A model generated the notes under the pieces. The model ran no database searches. It had not been told where the DNA came from and saw nothing but the letters and a program-made list of their open reading frames with translations. Positions 36,701 through 47,905 of a stretch of DNA of 64,000 nt are shown here, piece after piece. Origin of the DNA: Suillus spraguei (taxonomy: Eukaryota; Basidiomycota; Agaricomycetes; Boletales; Suillaceae); contig JABCPU010000066.1 in the NCBI GenBank assembly GCA_016800925.1, positions 124,001 through 188,000 of the forward strand, in the 5' to 3' direction. The position numbers and the translations under genes were made by a program. How positions within the stretch are numbered: position 1 is the stretch's first letter; every line of letters begins with the position of its first letter.

Positions 36701-39416
36701 GGCGCAGGTTCTGCTCAATAATGAAGGCACAGAAGATGGATCGTTGCATAAACTCCTGGGGAGATGCATCACGCCGTTTGGTGGGCTTTGCGTTTCCATT
36801 TCTTCTAAAAGGTATTGAAGTACCATGCAGGTAAACGACTGTTTAGGATCTGGCTGTGTGTTCCTCTGCGGGAAGTTAAAGATATCAATGCACGGTACGG
36901 TATTCCTTATGGCTAGAGAGATCGTGACAGTATTAATACACTCTTCCGCAGCTTGGATGCTGTGGAGGACCTCATCTCACACGCAACTTTCGAGCAAGAA
37001 TTTACAGAACTCGCAAAAGGACTGCCCGATCTGGAGCGGATCGTTTCCAGGATTCACGCAAATAACTGCAAGGTCAAAGATTTTGTCAAGGTGCTTGCGG
37101 TACGTATCTTCCCGTGTAAAATGAATTTGTATTGCAAGCGCATCAGATCCGTGGATCAAGATGTGGACTGCGTTTGATGTATGGGTAATCTGGCCTTCTG
37201 AACCACCTCGCTTGATATACCATTCTCAAGATCTGTATAATCTCTGATGTTAACTCCCTTTCGCCTCCTAGGCCTTCAAGAAGCTTAGCCGCGGCCTTGC
37301 GAAGCTCGCCGACAGCTCTGTGTCATTCGATTCGAAGACGATCCTCGGACTTTTGAGATCAGCACCGGATCTGACTCCCAATCTGAAGAACGTTGAATCA
37401 CGGTTTACTGTGGATAAGGGTATGTATTGCCGTATCTTTCATGGATCATTCGGATTGCTTTTATTGTTAGTTCCTTGTTACTGATGATATTATTTTAGAA
37501 ACAGATGAGCTACTCCCTGTTGCAGGCAAGGATGAAGTGTATGATGAAGTTATGTGTGAAATTGAAGAGCTTGAGAAGGAGCTAGACGCGCAACTTAAAA
37601 AATTTGAGAAGAAGCTTGGGTAGGTCTTTACTTCTTGAGAAGGCGGTATGCGCTGATAAGTTTGATACAGGCGCAATCTTACGTGGTGGCATAGTGCTCA
37701 GGGGAACAAAGTCAGGATTCGCTTTTTCGTAACAACTAATATTCATGACGATACCTTCTGGTAGGAGATCTATCTAGTCCAGACGAAGGCGAACGAGAAA
37801 GAAGTCCCCAATGACTGGGTTAAAAGCAGTGGTACCAAGGTGGGTAAATGAGGGTGCGCCTTGAGAACATAGTTTACCGTTACACGTCAGGCAGCTACCC
37901 GTTGGATTGTGCCTTCCCTTCAATCTACAATCCGAAGTCTCAAAGAAACACGCGAGAACCGCTCAGCGGCGGTAAAGTCCTTCAGAGGACGTCTCTATGC
38001 CGAATTCGATACCGACCGGGGCACGTGGCTCCGCGCCGTGCGTGTCCTTGCCGAACTTGACTGCCTCTTCAGCCTCGCGAAGGCATCCGTCGCGATGGGC
38101 GAGCCAAGTTGTCGGCCTGAGTTTGTGGAAGGCGATGCTGCCTTTATCGAGTTTGAGGAGCTGAGACATCCAACATTAGCAAGCCTGCGGGAGGGCTTCG
38201 TTGCGAATGATGTCAAATTGGGCGGCAGTCTCGGCAGGATTGCGCTGTTGACAGGTCCGAACATGGGGTTAGTCAGAATGATCTTTTTGACATGCATTGC
38301 TTACAATGTATCATGTGTAGTGGAAAGTCCACGGTGGGTAGTTACACCGCTCCAGAGATTCGTTTTTGATTTTTTCTTAGGTCATGCGCATGACAGCCAC
38401 AGGTGTCATCATGGCACAGTTGGGCATGCTCGTTCCCGCCAAGTCAGCTCGGTGAGTATTCGTTGTTACCGCTTTAACAAGACGCATTCGTTGACGTCAA
38501 TGCAGACTTTGTCCGATAGATGCTATTCTCACGCGGATGGGTGCTTATGATAACATGTTTTCCCATTCAAGCACGTTCAAAGTTGAACTAGATGAGTGGT
38601 GAGTGATATTCCTCAACTTGGCATCTCGGTTATAAACGAGGGACAGCTGCAAGATCTTGCGGGATGCCACGCCTAAATCGTTGGTAATCCTTGACGGTAT
38701 GCTATCTTCCCTTTTAAATGGATATCTGGCTGACGCGCATTCGAGAACTGGGAAGAGGCACTTCTACTTATGTAAGAAAAGACTTCCCTTTCTTCAAGAC
38801 CTACTGTTGATGGTTTTTATCCAGGATGGTATGGCAATCGCTGGAGTATGTCTCGCTTGCACATCATGGGATTTTTCTGATTATGACCTTGTGCGACATC
38901 AGGCTGTCCTCCATGAGATTGCCACTCGCACCCTTCCGCTAGCATTCTTTGCAACACATTATGGCTCGCTCACCGATGATTTTGCCTATCATCCAAACAT
39001 CAGAAATATGCACATGTCTACTATGCTTGACGACGAAAAACACGAGGCAAGTCAGCTCTATACCGTGTATTGCTGGTCGACTGACACTTCTGTAGCTCGT
39101 CTTCCTGTACAAGCTGGTTGATGGTGTCGCATCTTCGTCCTTTGGGACACATGTAGCCAAGCTCGCAGGCGTGCCCGATGAGGTGGTCAAACGCGCCGAA
39201 GTCGTTTCTGAGGATTTTGCGAAACAATTTAAAGCCAAGATTGACGACCGAAAGAAGAAGTCGCTGGCATCTAAGTTGCCTTTGGTCGCCCAAGCAGACT
39301 TTACATATCTTTTAACCCTTGCCATGGGTGATTTGAAGCTGCCAGACGATCCGTTCAAGCAGCGAGAACTGCTCAAAGGACTGAAGCAGGCTGTACGTTC
39401 GTATATCAGTTCCTAG
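33718..39416 (+). CDS. MSH6: DNA mismatch repair protein MSH6
   Basis: With MSH2 it forms MutS-alpha, which recognises base mismatches and small loops in nuclear DNA. The start MAPTPAKKKSNDSMTQKSLM leads straight into a PCNA-binding PIP box (Q16-x2-L-x2-FF at residues 16-23). A long charged disordered tail includes an Ile-Asp repeat (33970-33990). Domain I begins RTLYIPKKSWADFTPFETQ and holds the mismatch-reading Phe-x-Glu as KFLELYEDDARIG. The connector, lever and clamp regions follow. The ATPase has Walker A TGPNMG-GKST-VMRMTATG, MAQLGMLVPAKSA, the signature DELGRGTSTYDGMAIA and FFATHYGSL. The C-terminus GLKQAVRSYISS-stop ends at 39416. The gene has around 20 exons, several only 9-26 nt. 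All motifs are intact. EXO1, its downstream nuclease, lies in the same window. Confidence 0.95.
35195..35203 (+). other. MSH6: 9-nt MSH6 microexon
   Basis: TTTTGGGAG, coding Phe-Trp-Glu, between introns 35142-35194 and 35204-35259. It joins FETQ to IKQDHFDT in frame, matching the WWQIK-like position of MSH6. Skipping it would keep the frame but delete three conserved residues. Confidence 0.8.
35411..35423 (+). other. MSH6: 13-nt MSH6 microexon with the Phe-x-Glu motif
   Basis: AAAGTTCTTAGAG, preceded by a 20-nt exon (35336-35355). Joined as QKG-KFLE-LYEDD, it carries the Phe and Glu that contact the mismatch in MutS proteins. Confidence 0.8.
38321..38333 (+). other. MSH6: 13-nt MSH6 microexon with Walker A Lys
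   Basis: TGGAAAGTCCACG between introns 38278-38320 and 38334-38380. It codes GKST of the P-loop TGPNMGGKST; both neighbouring exons are needed to complete the loop. Confidence 0.85.
38746..38771 (+). other. MSH6: 26-nt MSH6 microexon with the ABC signature region
   Basis: Codes E-L-G-R-G-T-S-T-Y between introns beginning after LVILDG at 38697 and ending before DGMAIAG at 38825. It restores the invariant DELGRGTSTYDG sequence of MutS ATPases. Confidence 0.85.
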
Positions 39417-39625
39417 TTTGCGTTGTTCATTGCTTTCGATATTTGCTTTCTCTATACCCACACTACTTAATAGCGCACACCGCTTGTACATTACTTAGTA
39501 CCCAGCACTTGACTCTTACTTACCAACATTGATATTTCTCGTTGAGTATTCACTTTGACGGAAATTATCGCTATGTAACATACATCAGTGTTGAAAAAGT
39601 GGCAGTGCTGGGCACTTTGACCTAG

Positions 39626-40517
39626 ATGTTCGCTAACACCGTGCAGCCGAACATCGTTTCTCTATTCTCTTCTACGAGTAGCGAACCTCTTTCCCTGTTT
39701 TCACAGCAGACAGATGGATCTCTCGCTACAGATTCATTCATCCATTTTCTGAACGATGCATCCTCACTACCATCTCCGTCTCCCCCTGCTGTTCTCTGCT
39801 CGATGCCGGCACTCGATGACTATGATGAACTAAATATTGGCTATGGCCTGCATCAAACCGTCCTTCATATGCAATCCCCAACTCTCCGGATGACCTACAT
39901 CCGGTCCCCACCTAATACAGATTCCGGTGACAGAGATTTGGGCTTGAAGCATAAATGGCTCCATTTGCAAGTTCGAAACATGGGCAGGGAGTGGTCTTTT
40001 GAAATAGGTATTATTGACAAGTCGGGGAGGCGCGGAGTAGTTCGCTGCTCGACGTTTCAGGTGCATGACATTTATGATTTCTCTCGAGTATCAACCTTTG
40101 ATGCAAATCATGGTGTAATATGCCCATCTACTGACTTTTTCTTATCAGAAGGAACCCAAACTTGCAATGTCTATTGTTCCGAATGCGCAACCGGTCCTTC
40201 ACCTGCCTCTTTCATTTCCACAGTCTTCATCTCGCCCCTTGACAGCATGGTCCACGATCACGCTTAACCTTCCGTCCTTGATGCCCCACTTTAGCACACT
40301 TGCTAGCATGAATCAGCTCGATGACGGGGAGGGCAGTCGCCATGGCACCAATCATCCAGCAACACTTTTAGCGACGAATATCCCTGTCCCTAGTGGGACA
40401 TATTCGCACTTGTCGTATATCAAGATTTATGCAACATGTCGATTACGAAGAATATGGTTAAGTGATCTTATCCCGGATTCACAAGTGCCCTGGGAGTTTG
40501 AGTTATATGGGGCTTAG
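39626..40517 (+). CDS. CFAP20-domain protein
   Basis: Two exons, 39626-40060 and 40149-40517, encode about 267 aa. The text MFANTVQPNIVSLFSSTSSE, then KHKWLHLQVRNMGREWSFEI, GIIDKSGRRGVVRCSTFQ, ITLNLPSLM, YIKIYATCRLRRIWLSD and the terminal PWEFELYG match the CFAP20 (DUF667/BUG22) fold, whose C-terminal hallmark is the P-x-EFQLYG-like ending. In animals and algae CFAP20 is a ciliary doublet protein; in fungi without flagella the role is unknown. An insert of Ser/Pro-rich sequence near residues 25-60 is unlike the compact ciliary form. The gene follows MSH6 by only 209 bp in the same direction. Confidence 0.75.
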
Positions 40518-42881
40518 ATGGATTATATGGTTGTGCGGTCAATATTTGTTAGATTGCGGTGAGCTTAACGTAAGACAGGTGTCCTGATGATTTAACGCGT
40601 TTCCTAGAAAAGACATATATTCTTTATCGTGACTGTCCCTAGCGCTGTTCTTGTTCTGCATCGAGTCCTCATACCTTCATGCCGTACGGAAATGTTCCGC
40701 ATTACTATTCTTGATTGAATGACCTGTACTGAAATGACAACACGATACCTAGCACGTTAAGTTCAGATGCGCGCGCACGCGCGCATCATTCAATTCGCGG
40801 ATCTCCTGGTTCGGAACCTTCCGTGGTACAGATGAATCATGACTTGTCCATTGTGCTCATCCAACGTGCTACGTGTGATGACATACTCATATACGTACGC
40901 GAGGATACAACCACACTAGGGTATTGCATGCATTTACATGGCATTTCATTACATCTCTACCACAAGTTATAAATCTGCATGTGGCTTGAAGTAATGTGGT
41001 CTGATATCAAGCGCGTTTCAATAGTTTAAGTTCCTCAACAGAAGGTTAGGTTCCCGGGTTCTGGCGGGCTCAGCCTTCTAGTAAAAGAAGATACTTGCGA
41101 TCGTCAGCCCACGAAGGAGGCGTCTCTAAGCAAAATGAGATGTGCGTCGTATTCATCATTCTGTACGTTTGCTCTTGCGTAACAAAGAACGTGGCAAGCT
41201 AAGCTGTTCGCGGGTAACCTTGACAGAGTCTGACGATTGAACTCAATGTCGCTGAGTTTGAATTTTAAACATTCGGATGCACCGGAAATTAAATATCTTC
41301 TTTACGATGAATAATGGACGGGAGAATGCAGCTTAATATTGCTCCAATTTTGATTCTCGTTGGCCTTAAATATCGAATATTGAGTAATGAAGTAGGAAAT
41401 CTGCTCACCACATTGGGGTATTAATGTTTGCTCACAGGCTGTATCTACCAGTGCTGCTCCTTGCCAAATAGAAGGGTGTGTACTATGAAACTCGTGATTA
41501 TAATTTGATCCTACAGTGATTGAACCTGGCTGGTTGTACTTTCCCATCATTGCTTGCAGCCCCTTGAGGTCACCACCCTCCGAAACCTTATGAATAATGT
41601 TCAGCAGAAGGAACTCATGAATTTTATTCCAACTCGGAAATGTCACATCCATCGTGTACGGTACGAATGGAGATGAGACACAGCACAACTCCTGTCAATT
41701 AACTAATCGCGCAGCCCTGATCAATCACTAAATCCCGCTGTTTGTCAGTTGTCTCTCTTTTTTTGATGCGGGTACCTCCGCTGGTGGCAGCTATGACACC
41801 GTCATCCTATCAGACCTGTTGCACTTGGACAGTTCAGTCATGACACTAACATCACTCCTTGACAAGTCCGCCGATGTCCGGGTCCATATCATATCCCTGC
41901 GGGGAAGTACACTCCCTTAACCTGGCATCGGATACGGGAATTGACTCGGTGGAGGCCACAGATGACCCACAGATGTACGTTTGGAAAGGCACGCTGAAAG
42001 GGAGTGGGCTAGTCATTAGTCCCTCCTTCTATTAGCTAGTACGTTCTCTCGACATCGACAGGCTGCCCCTGCAGCTAATTGAATTTGTCTAAAGAAAGGA
42101 CAATGACTTGGACATGTTATCATTTCCGTGATTTGAATATAATCTTTTTATTTTAGCGGACAATATGTGAGTCTTCGTGTAAGTAATTTACGTGAATGAC
42201 GGTGGACTCCGATCAAGAAATTACTGGATTTTACTACCACATGTTTCATAGTGCAGATCACCCTGTGCTTTATTTGCGTTTTGGCTTCAATATTGCACTT
42301 TTACTTTGCGATTACTCAATCTTCTTCCGTCAAGGCCATGTGTTTGCGGGGAGCCATCGCGCCCAGGGTCACAACGCTTTGTTAAAATTAAAAACTTATT
42401 TGAACTCAGTGACCCCTCCGGGGCTCTAACATATTGCGAGCCCGATACATTTTTCGCTCTTCAATCGGTAGTTAATGTTTATGATGAACAACATCGTACA
42501 GTGCATGTCCGCTGCGGCCTCATTGGCATGATGGTATAGTATAAGAAGCCGGTATCTTAATCAAGGCAGCTGAGGCTGGGTAAGCCAAACAACAAAAAGG
42601 AAATAGAAGATCGGATGCACGAAGAGTAAACGAACAGACCAAGCTCGATAAAGCGTAGGTGAATGAAGTGAATTGATACAGTTACCACCCACTTCATACG
42701 TCTATCTCCCCCTTATCGGCAATTGTTCGACAGCCCAAGAATGATGACGTGAATCACGGCGAGTCCGGATAGTATCCGCCTGACATGAATCATGTCATTG
42801 TCGCATGTCAAACGCATTGCGCAGAATGTAGTGCCGATAGTTGAGGTCACTGCGTGAACCACGTGGCACCCGTGTGGGAGA
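40518..42881. other. 2.4-kb intergenic stretch
   Basis: No supported gene. A minus-strand open frame of 128 codons (41302-41688) has balanced composition but no family or promoter support. It holds a perfect alternating purine-pyrimidine palindrome (40766-40787). Confidence 0.4.
40766..40787. repeat. CG-alternating perfect palindrome, Z-DNA candidate
   Basis: gatgcgcgcg-ca-cgcgcgcatc: 10-bp perfect inverted arms with a 2-bp centre, almost wholly alternating purine-pyrimidine. Such tracts can extrude a cruciform or adopt Z-DNA under negative supercoiling. It stands out from its AT-rich surroundings. Confidence 0.8.
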
Positions 42882-45032
42882 TCATGACACCTTCAGCCCT
42901 CCGCTGTTCTCACCATCCACGGGGGATGACACCATGGCGGTGACTGACGCGACAGTAGTCCCATTTGATGCAGTGGACTCGGTTAGCAATAGTGCAGCTT
43001 TGGGAATAGTGGAAAGTAATGGTGGGGGTGTTGAGATACCTGTGGACGGTCCAGAGTTGATGGTCACATTCCAAGAGTATCTGTGATGAAAACTTTTCTT
43101 CTTCCGCACACTAGCTGAATAAGCGGCTCGCATGGCTTGTGTAGCGTCGCTAGTATTGCTTGCGAGACTTGACGACGAACTACGCGGAGCAAGGGCCGAA
43201 AACGAGCCTACGGATGGTGCAGGGGACGCAGGGGGTGAAAGGCATGGGAATGCAACCGGGTGGTCAGCGTGGACATCAGAACCAAAATCTGATGACGATG
43301 AGGAATCTGAAGGTGGATATGTAGAATGCCACTCGCCGGAGGCAAGAGACTCGTCAGCTGTAAGAACGAATGCGGGGAGAGTGAGGGGGAAAGAAGTGAG
43401 GAGATCTTCGGGAGAGCGAAGGCATGGTATGACTACAGAAGGGTATGGGGGGTCTTCTTCTGGAGATGAGGAGGATAGGACGTCTTTGCGGGCCACCCAC
43501 ATGGCTAAATTTGTAGTGCATTGACAAGCGAATACCTCCATTTCTGAGATAGCAGATATATCAGACGCGTAAAAGGGTAGTAAAAACGCAAAATACCAGG
43601 AACAGCTTGTCCAACAAGGTCCATAAGTGGTTTTGCATATGAACCTATAAAGAATATCTGTCCTCGGACTTGGTCCAGTGGGCATTCAGAAGGCGTAACG
43701 GATGGCGGTAAACTCCAGCGCTTCTCTAGCGACGCTTGATACGTCCATTCAGACATGAGGGCATTTGCCCAGTAATGAGAGACGCCGGGCGGCCGACTCT
43801 ACACCGCGTGCAAATTAGAATGGTAATATCGATGACAAAAAAAACGTACAGGATTGCTAATGTCTGCACACTTTATTATTGCCTGGCAAAGCAGTAGTCG
43901 GCGCCGATCCAAAGAATATTCTCTACCGTCCACAAGTGATTGAAAATCTCTTATGAATTGATAGTGGACACTCATATCCGTAGCTAGTACGATACCAGCA
44001 AGCACTTTCCGGAAACCGGAGTCTGGTCGATCCAAGAGTTTCCCAAAGCCATGGTGCCGCATTGCTTGTATGAGGAGGGCACAGTGCATCTGTTCAAGAG
44101 CCGACTTGTTATCATACACATCAGATAAGGGCGCCTTCGCATTTTTCTGCGGATGGATGTCAGGTGGTAAGTTCTTGCAAATTACTGTGTAGGACATACC
44201 ATGAACATATTCGTCAACCCGGGATGACCCACATCGTGTCCAATGGCAGCAATAAACAGAGCAAAAAGGCATGTGTTGTTGAGATCGAATGCGAGACGTC
44301 CTTCCTTTCCTAGTTTGTTTGGTCTCCATGTGCGGTTGTCACTATCCAACAATATAGACACAGGAGGTACGACACCTGCCGCACACAGGAAAGCCTGTGA
44401 TGCTTGCATTACATCCACGGCATGCTGAAAATTATGATAACTGTTATGTCCGCAGTATAGGGGTCGCAAATGTTTCAAAAACACGGAGATATCATCTGTG
44501 TGGGAGATAAGAAACGCAGTTACGTTGGGACAAAAATAATACTGACCGAGAGAGACGCCTATATCCTCCTGCATATGCTCAATCCGGAACAGGCTTTCGA
44601 ACAAAATCTGTGCGCAGAAGAGGACTTCCTCCTCAGGTAGGTTCTGCGGCTCGAAATGCCAACTATCGAGAGAGTTGATTAGGTGCTCTCGCGTATTGGC
44701 AGGTATCACGATTGGAGAGCTGATGAGGAGATCGGTTGAAAGACTCGGATACGACAGAAAAGGACATTACATGTTATGTACATGGTGGTTGACGGTTGTC
44801 TGGGTGTGGTTGTACATATCGCTAAGTAGTTCGGCATAGCTATTATCAAACTGTAGTAAGAACCTCTCCGATCAAAAAGATATGAAAATGTGGCTTACCG
44901 AGTCTCCCCTTGCTCGCCCTCTTCCCATCCACCCCATCCATGACCCAATCCTTGGTTTTCGAGTGCAAGCGCCAAACCGCCGACGTCGACGCTCCTTCGG
45001 CGTCCATGAGAATATTCTTCGTTATCGAGCAT
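42882..45032 (-). CDS. 3',5'-cyclic-nucleotide phosphodiesterase (class I, HD-type)
   Basis: Hydrolyses cAMP and/or cGMP to the 5' nucleotide, ending cyclic-nucleotide signalling. The minus-strand start at 45032 reads MLDNEEYSHGRRRSVDVGG-LALALENQGLGHGWGGWEE, then FDNSYAELLSDMYNHTQ and IVIPANTREHLINSLDSWHF. The metal-binding core is intact: GHNSYHNFQHAVDVMQAS (H-N-x2-H-x3-D class signature), then LFALFIAAIGHDVGHPGLTN, MRHHGFGKLL and KCADISNP. The downstream SEWTYQASLEKRW and GQIFFIGSYAKPL complete the catalytic domain. A Ser-rich tail of about 230 residues runs to the stop at 42882 and lacks a domain. Introns split the core at several sites, all in phase. A PDE2-type high-affinity enzyme is likely; substrate preference cannot be read. 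Confidence 0.9.
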
Positions 45033-47905
45033 TAACTAACTGATTGATGGCGATAGCGGAAAACGAGGAGTAGATATAAAGGTTAAAAGAGGTGGCAAGT
45101 GATTTATGCTGCTGACAGACTCAGACTACCAATGGCTCGGATTTGCTTCGCTCGCGTGGTCGTGGTTGTTTTGACAGATCTCGTGGCCGTCGGCTCTCGT
45201 GGCTCTCGCGTGGCGGATTTTTTAATTCTCCGCCATATTCTCGGTCCGATTTCCCGAATACGCCTGTTACTTTCAGTCCTTGTTCAAGTCGGCAAAACTA
45301 TAAGCCCCTCTTTCGTTCCTGCCACCACCAACCGCTTTACCGCATTCTCTTGGATCTGAGGTTATAGCACTATTTTTTCCACCAGGGAAATGACACCTAG
45401 AGACACGTTGATAAAGACTCCTCGGAGTTGGTGAAATACAAGAGAGTGATCATGCATAGGACTGTGACTTTAGGGTAATCCCTGACATCGAACTCCTTCT
45501 TCCCGAGAAGCAGCCAGCGAACATGAAGAAGAACTCTGCCCACGTTCGATGCTAGGTCAGAGGGTATCGAGGTGTGGGCAAAACTTTATGTGCGCGTCTA
45601 CAACTACTAAACAGTACCTTTATTAACAGTTGACGCCTGTGACCTTTAGCCCTTTTTGTCTGCTTGTCAAGCGACAATCTGAAATTACTTGCAAAAAATC
45701 AGTCAGTGAGACATTTACGGCACTCGTTAAAACCCGACGACGGGGTAAACGGACCAAAGTGCTTAGTATTCCAATAGCTCTAGGAAATTTTACAACTTGG
45801 ATATTTCACTGATCGTTTAGATTGCCCGATGACCGCTTTATTCACCGTCAGTGCTAGAAACGATTATCCTCTTTCAATCTTGGCTCGTAAATTTTTGATG
45901 AACTGTAGCTCCTGTCTTGGCTCGCCTTTTCAGCAGCATATCGTCACCCTCTTTATTGCTCACAAATTACTACCGAGGTATGTCTCCGTTTATTTCACGA
46001 ATATTTTTCTTTTGAGTGGCCTTAGGCAACCTTGTGGTCCCCCCTTTTTTGAATATGTCCAAATGTGAGCAGTGAGCAGTTGGTCATGATTGCCGTTTAT
46101 TGGCTAGCCTAGACTCTATCATCGCCCGTCGCATTCACGGCCACCTGACTGTACTTAACAGCAGATCGTATCTTGATTATTATCGTGAGTGTTGCAAGGC
46201 ACTAAGCAATCGGGCGTACGCCATTGACATCTATGGGCCGCTAGTTCTACGCCACCATTCACACGACATGACCAACTGGCTGACTTCCCGTAAGTCGTGC
46301 TGATAGTCAGGCATGCGAGGTAACTTGTTGAGTTGCCGAAGCTTATCGGAGAGCAAGTGCCACCCAATAGCTCCTTTTTATCGTCCTCTCTTGTCTCGCC
46401 ATAAGTCCTCCAATCCGTGAAGCGAGTAGACACCCACCCGAGATTGCAGTTTAACCTGTCTGTAACTGACTTGAGCTCCTTTTTTAGGTGTGCTTCCGTA
46501 CCTTTTAGGAGCGTCCCGTCTTTTCTCCCTTGCATTTCCCAATTTTTGCTGTCATTCTTCAATTCACGAAGCGTGTTTATTCGATTTCACCCCGGATCTT
46601 TATGGACCCGTGGGCGACAATGAGGATGTATAACCGACCATCGCAAGACTTTTGGTATGTCTGTCTGGCGGTGATACCACTCCCTTGGACCTCGATAGAT
46701 CGCTGAATGACTGGACAACAACTGTGAAGAGTCACTGGAATCACGTCGAACGATGAGCTAGTGTGAGCTTGCGCCCCACGTTGTAGAACACGCCGGCTTC
46801 GCAACTTCGGACCCTTCACGCGGGTTAATCTTACTCGTTGTCCCCGTGGGGCGCAAGACTCTGTCAAACAGTCGGTCCGTGTTGTGCTGTAGCATGTGCT
46901 AATTAATGCTAATTAATGCGCGTGGGAGCGTTATGGGTCCGTTGGGAGGAGGAAAAAAAAAGAGGGCTCAACATCATCAAAGAAGTCATTCTCTAGATCA
47001 TTGAAACGATGACCGATCTACCCCAGATGATTTGGAGTGCATCGCCTTTGGAGTGCGCTGATGCTTCCGAGTCAAAACGTTTGTGTGAATACAAATACAC
47101 AGTTCAGCAAAGTCCGTTGTGCTTCTTTACTATCATGATTAGCGCTCGGATCGAGACATGCATGTTACAAGGACTCGAGCGCTTGTATCATGTAAATATT
47201 AATATTCTCACGAGCGCGACGTTCGCACTCACAGGGGGTTCACGACGGGAACATCTGATCAGCAACACGACGAGGATACGTACATAATTTCAATTTTAGT
47301 ATGAATGAATTAATCTTATATCGCCTCGTTGTCGGCTCGAAGCTGCGAGATATAGTCTGGACTGTATCTAAAAGGGCCTCAGATGATGTTCTGTGTTGAA
47401 GAGTACCCTGAAGTCTTCTTGATAGACCGGAATTTTAAAACCGCCACTGAGCGCGATTAGAGGATCTCTGAATGGTGAAGCGAGGTGGCGGAGATATGAT
47501 CGATGACGTGAGGTGAAGCATGGTGCATGACCTTGAATTAACAAAGTAGCATGTGATTCGAGAGTGGTTCTGAGTTACGGTGGGCGAAAGATCAACATTG
47601 CAACAAGATGAACAATAATTGCGGTATGAGTATCATAGGTATCGTATGATTTTGCAGAGTATATTACATGCGTTCCAACCTGCCAGAAATTTGGTTTCAG
47701 TTCTGTCCGTGAGCGAAGAACGACCCAAGACAATAAGGATGATCAACAAGAAAAAATGCGACAATAAAACGACCCGAGTAACAAACTAAATCAACCACGG
47801 ATTCATCACTCCACCAACCTATAGATCCGCAATCGACAATCTGCACACACAACACGTAGTAACAGAGCGCTACGACCTCTCATTAATAGTCATCCTGAAT
47901 GTACT
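45033..47905. other. 2.9-kb gene-poor stretch
   Basis: Left part holds the promoter of the phosphodiesterase. Open stretches such as minus 46155-46562 do not match any family I know. One clear structural item is the 13-bp inverted repeat at 46768-46857. Confidence 0.4.
46768..46857. repeat. 90-bp segment bounded by perfect 13-bp inverted repeats
   Basis: cttgcgccccacg at 46768-46780 and its exact complement cgtggggcgcaag at 46845-46857. The 64 bp inside contain further short GC-rich complementary pieces. It could be a hairpin RNA, a very small inverted-repeat element or a protein site; it does not fold as a tRNA. Confidence 0.6.

Noticed and set aside
7996..39416. DNA repair gene cluster (EXO1, RAD51C-like, MSH6)
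   Set aside because: Genes are far apart, on both strands and separated by unrelated genes; chance linkage is the simpler reading.
41302..41688. Minus-strand open frame of 128 codons (MCCVSSPFVPYTMDVTFPSW...)
   Set aside because: Composition is not absurd, but there is no recognised family and no intron or promoter support; left as unproven.
46155..46562. Minus-strand open frame of 135 codons
   Set aside because: No family resemblance, and it lies in a stretch with many unrelated short open frames.
46768..46857. Possible serine-type tRNA because of the 90-nt size and GC-rich closing stem
   Set aside because: A 13-bp closing stem and absence of T-loop and anticodon-arm patterns do not fit a tRNA.
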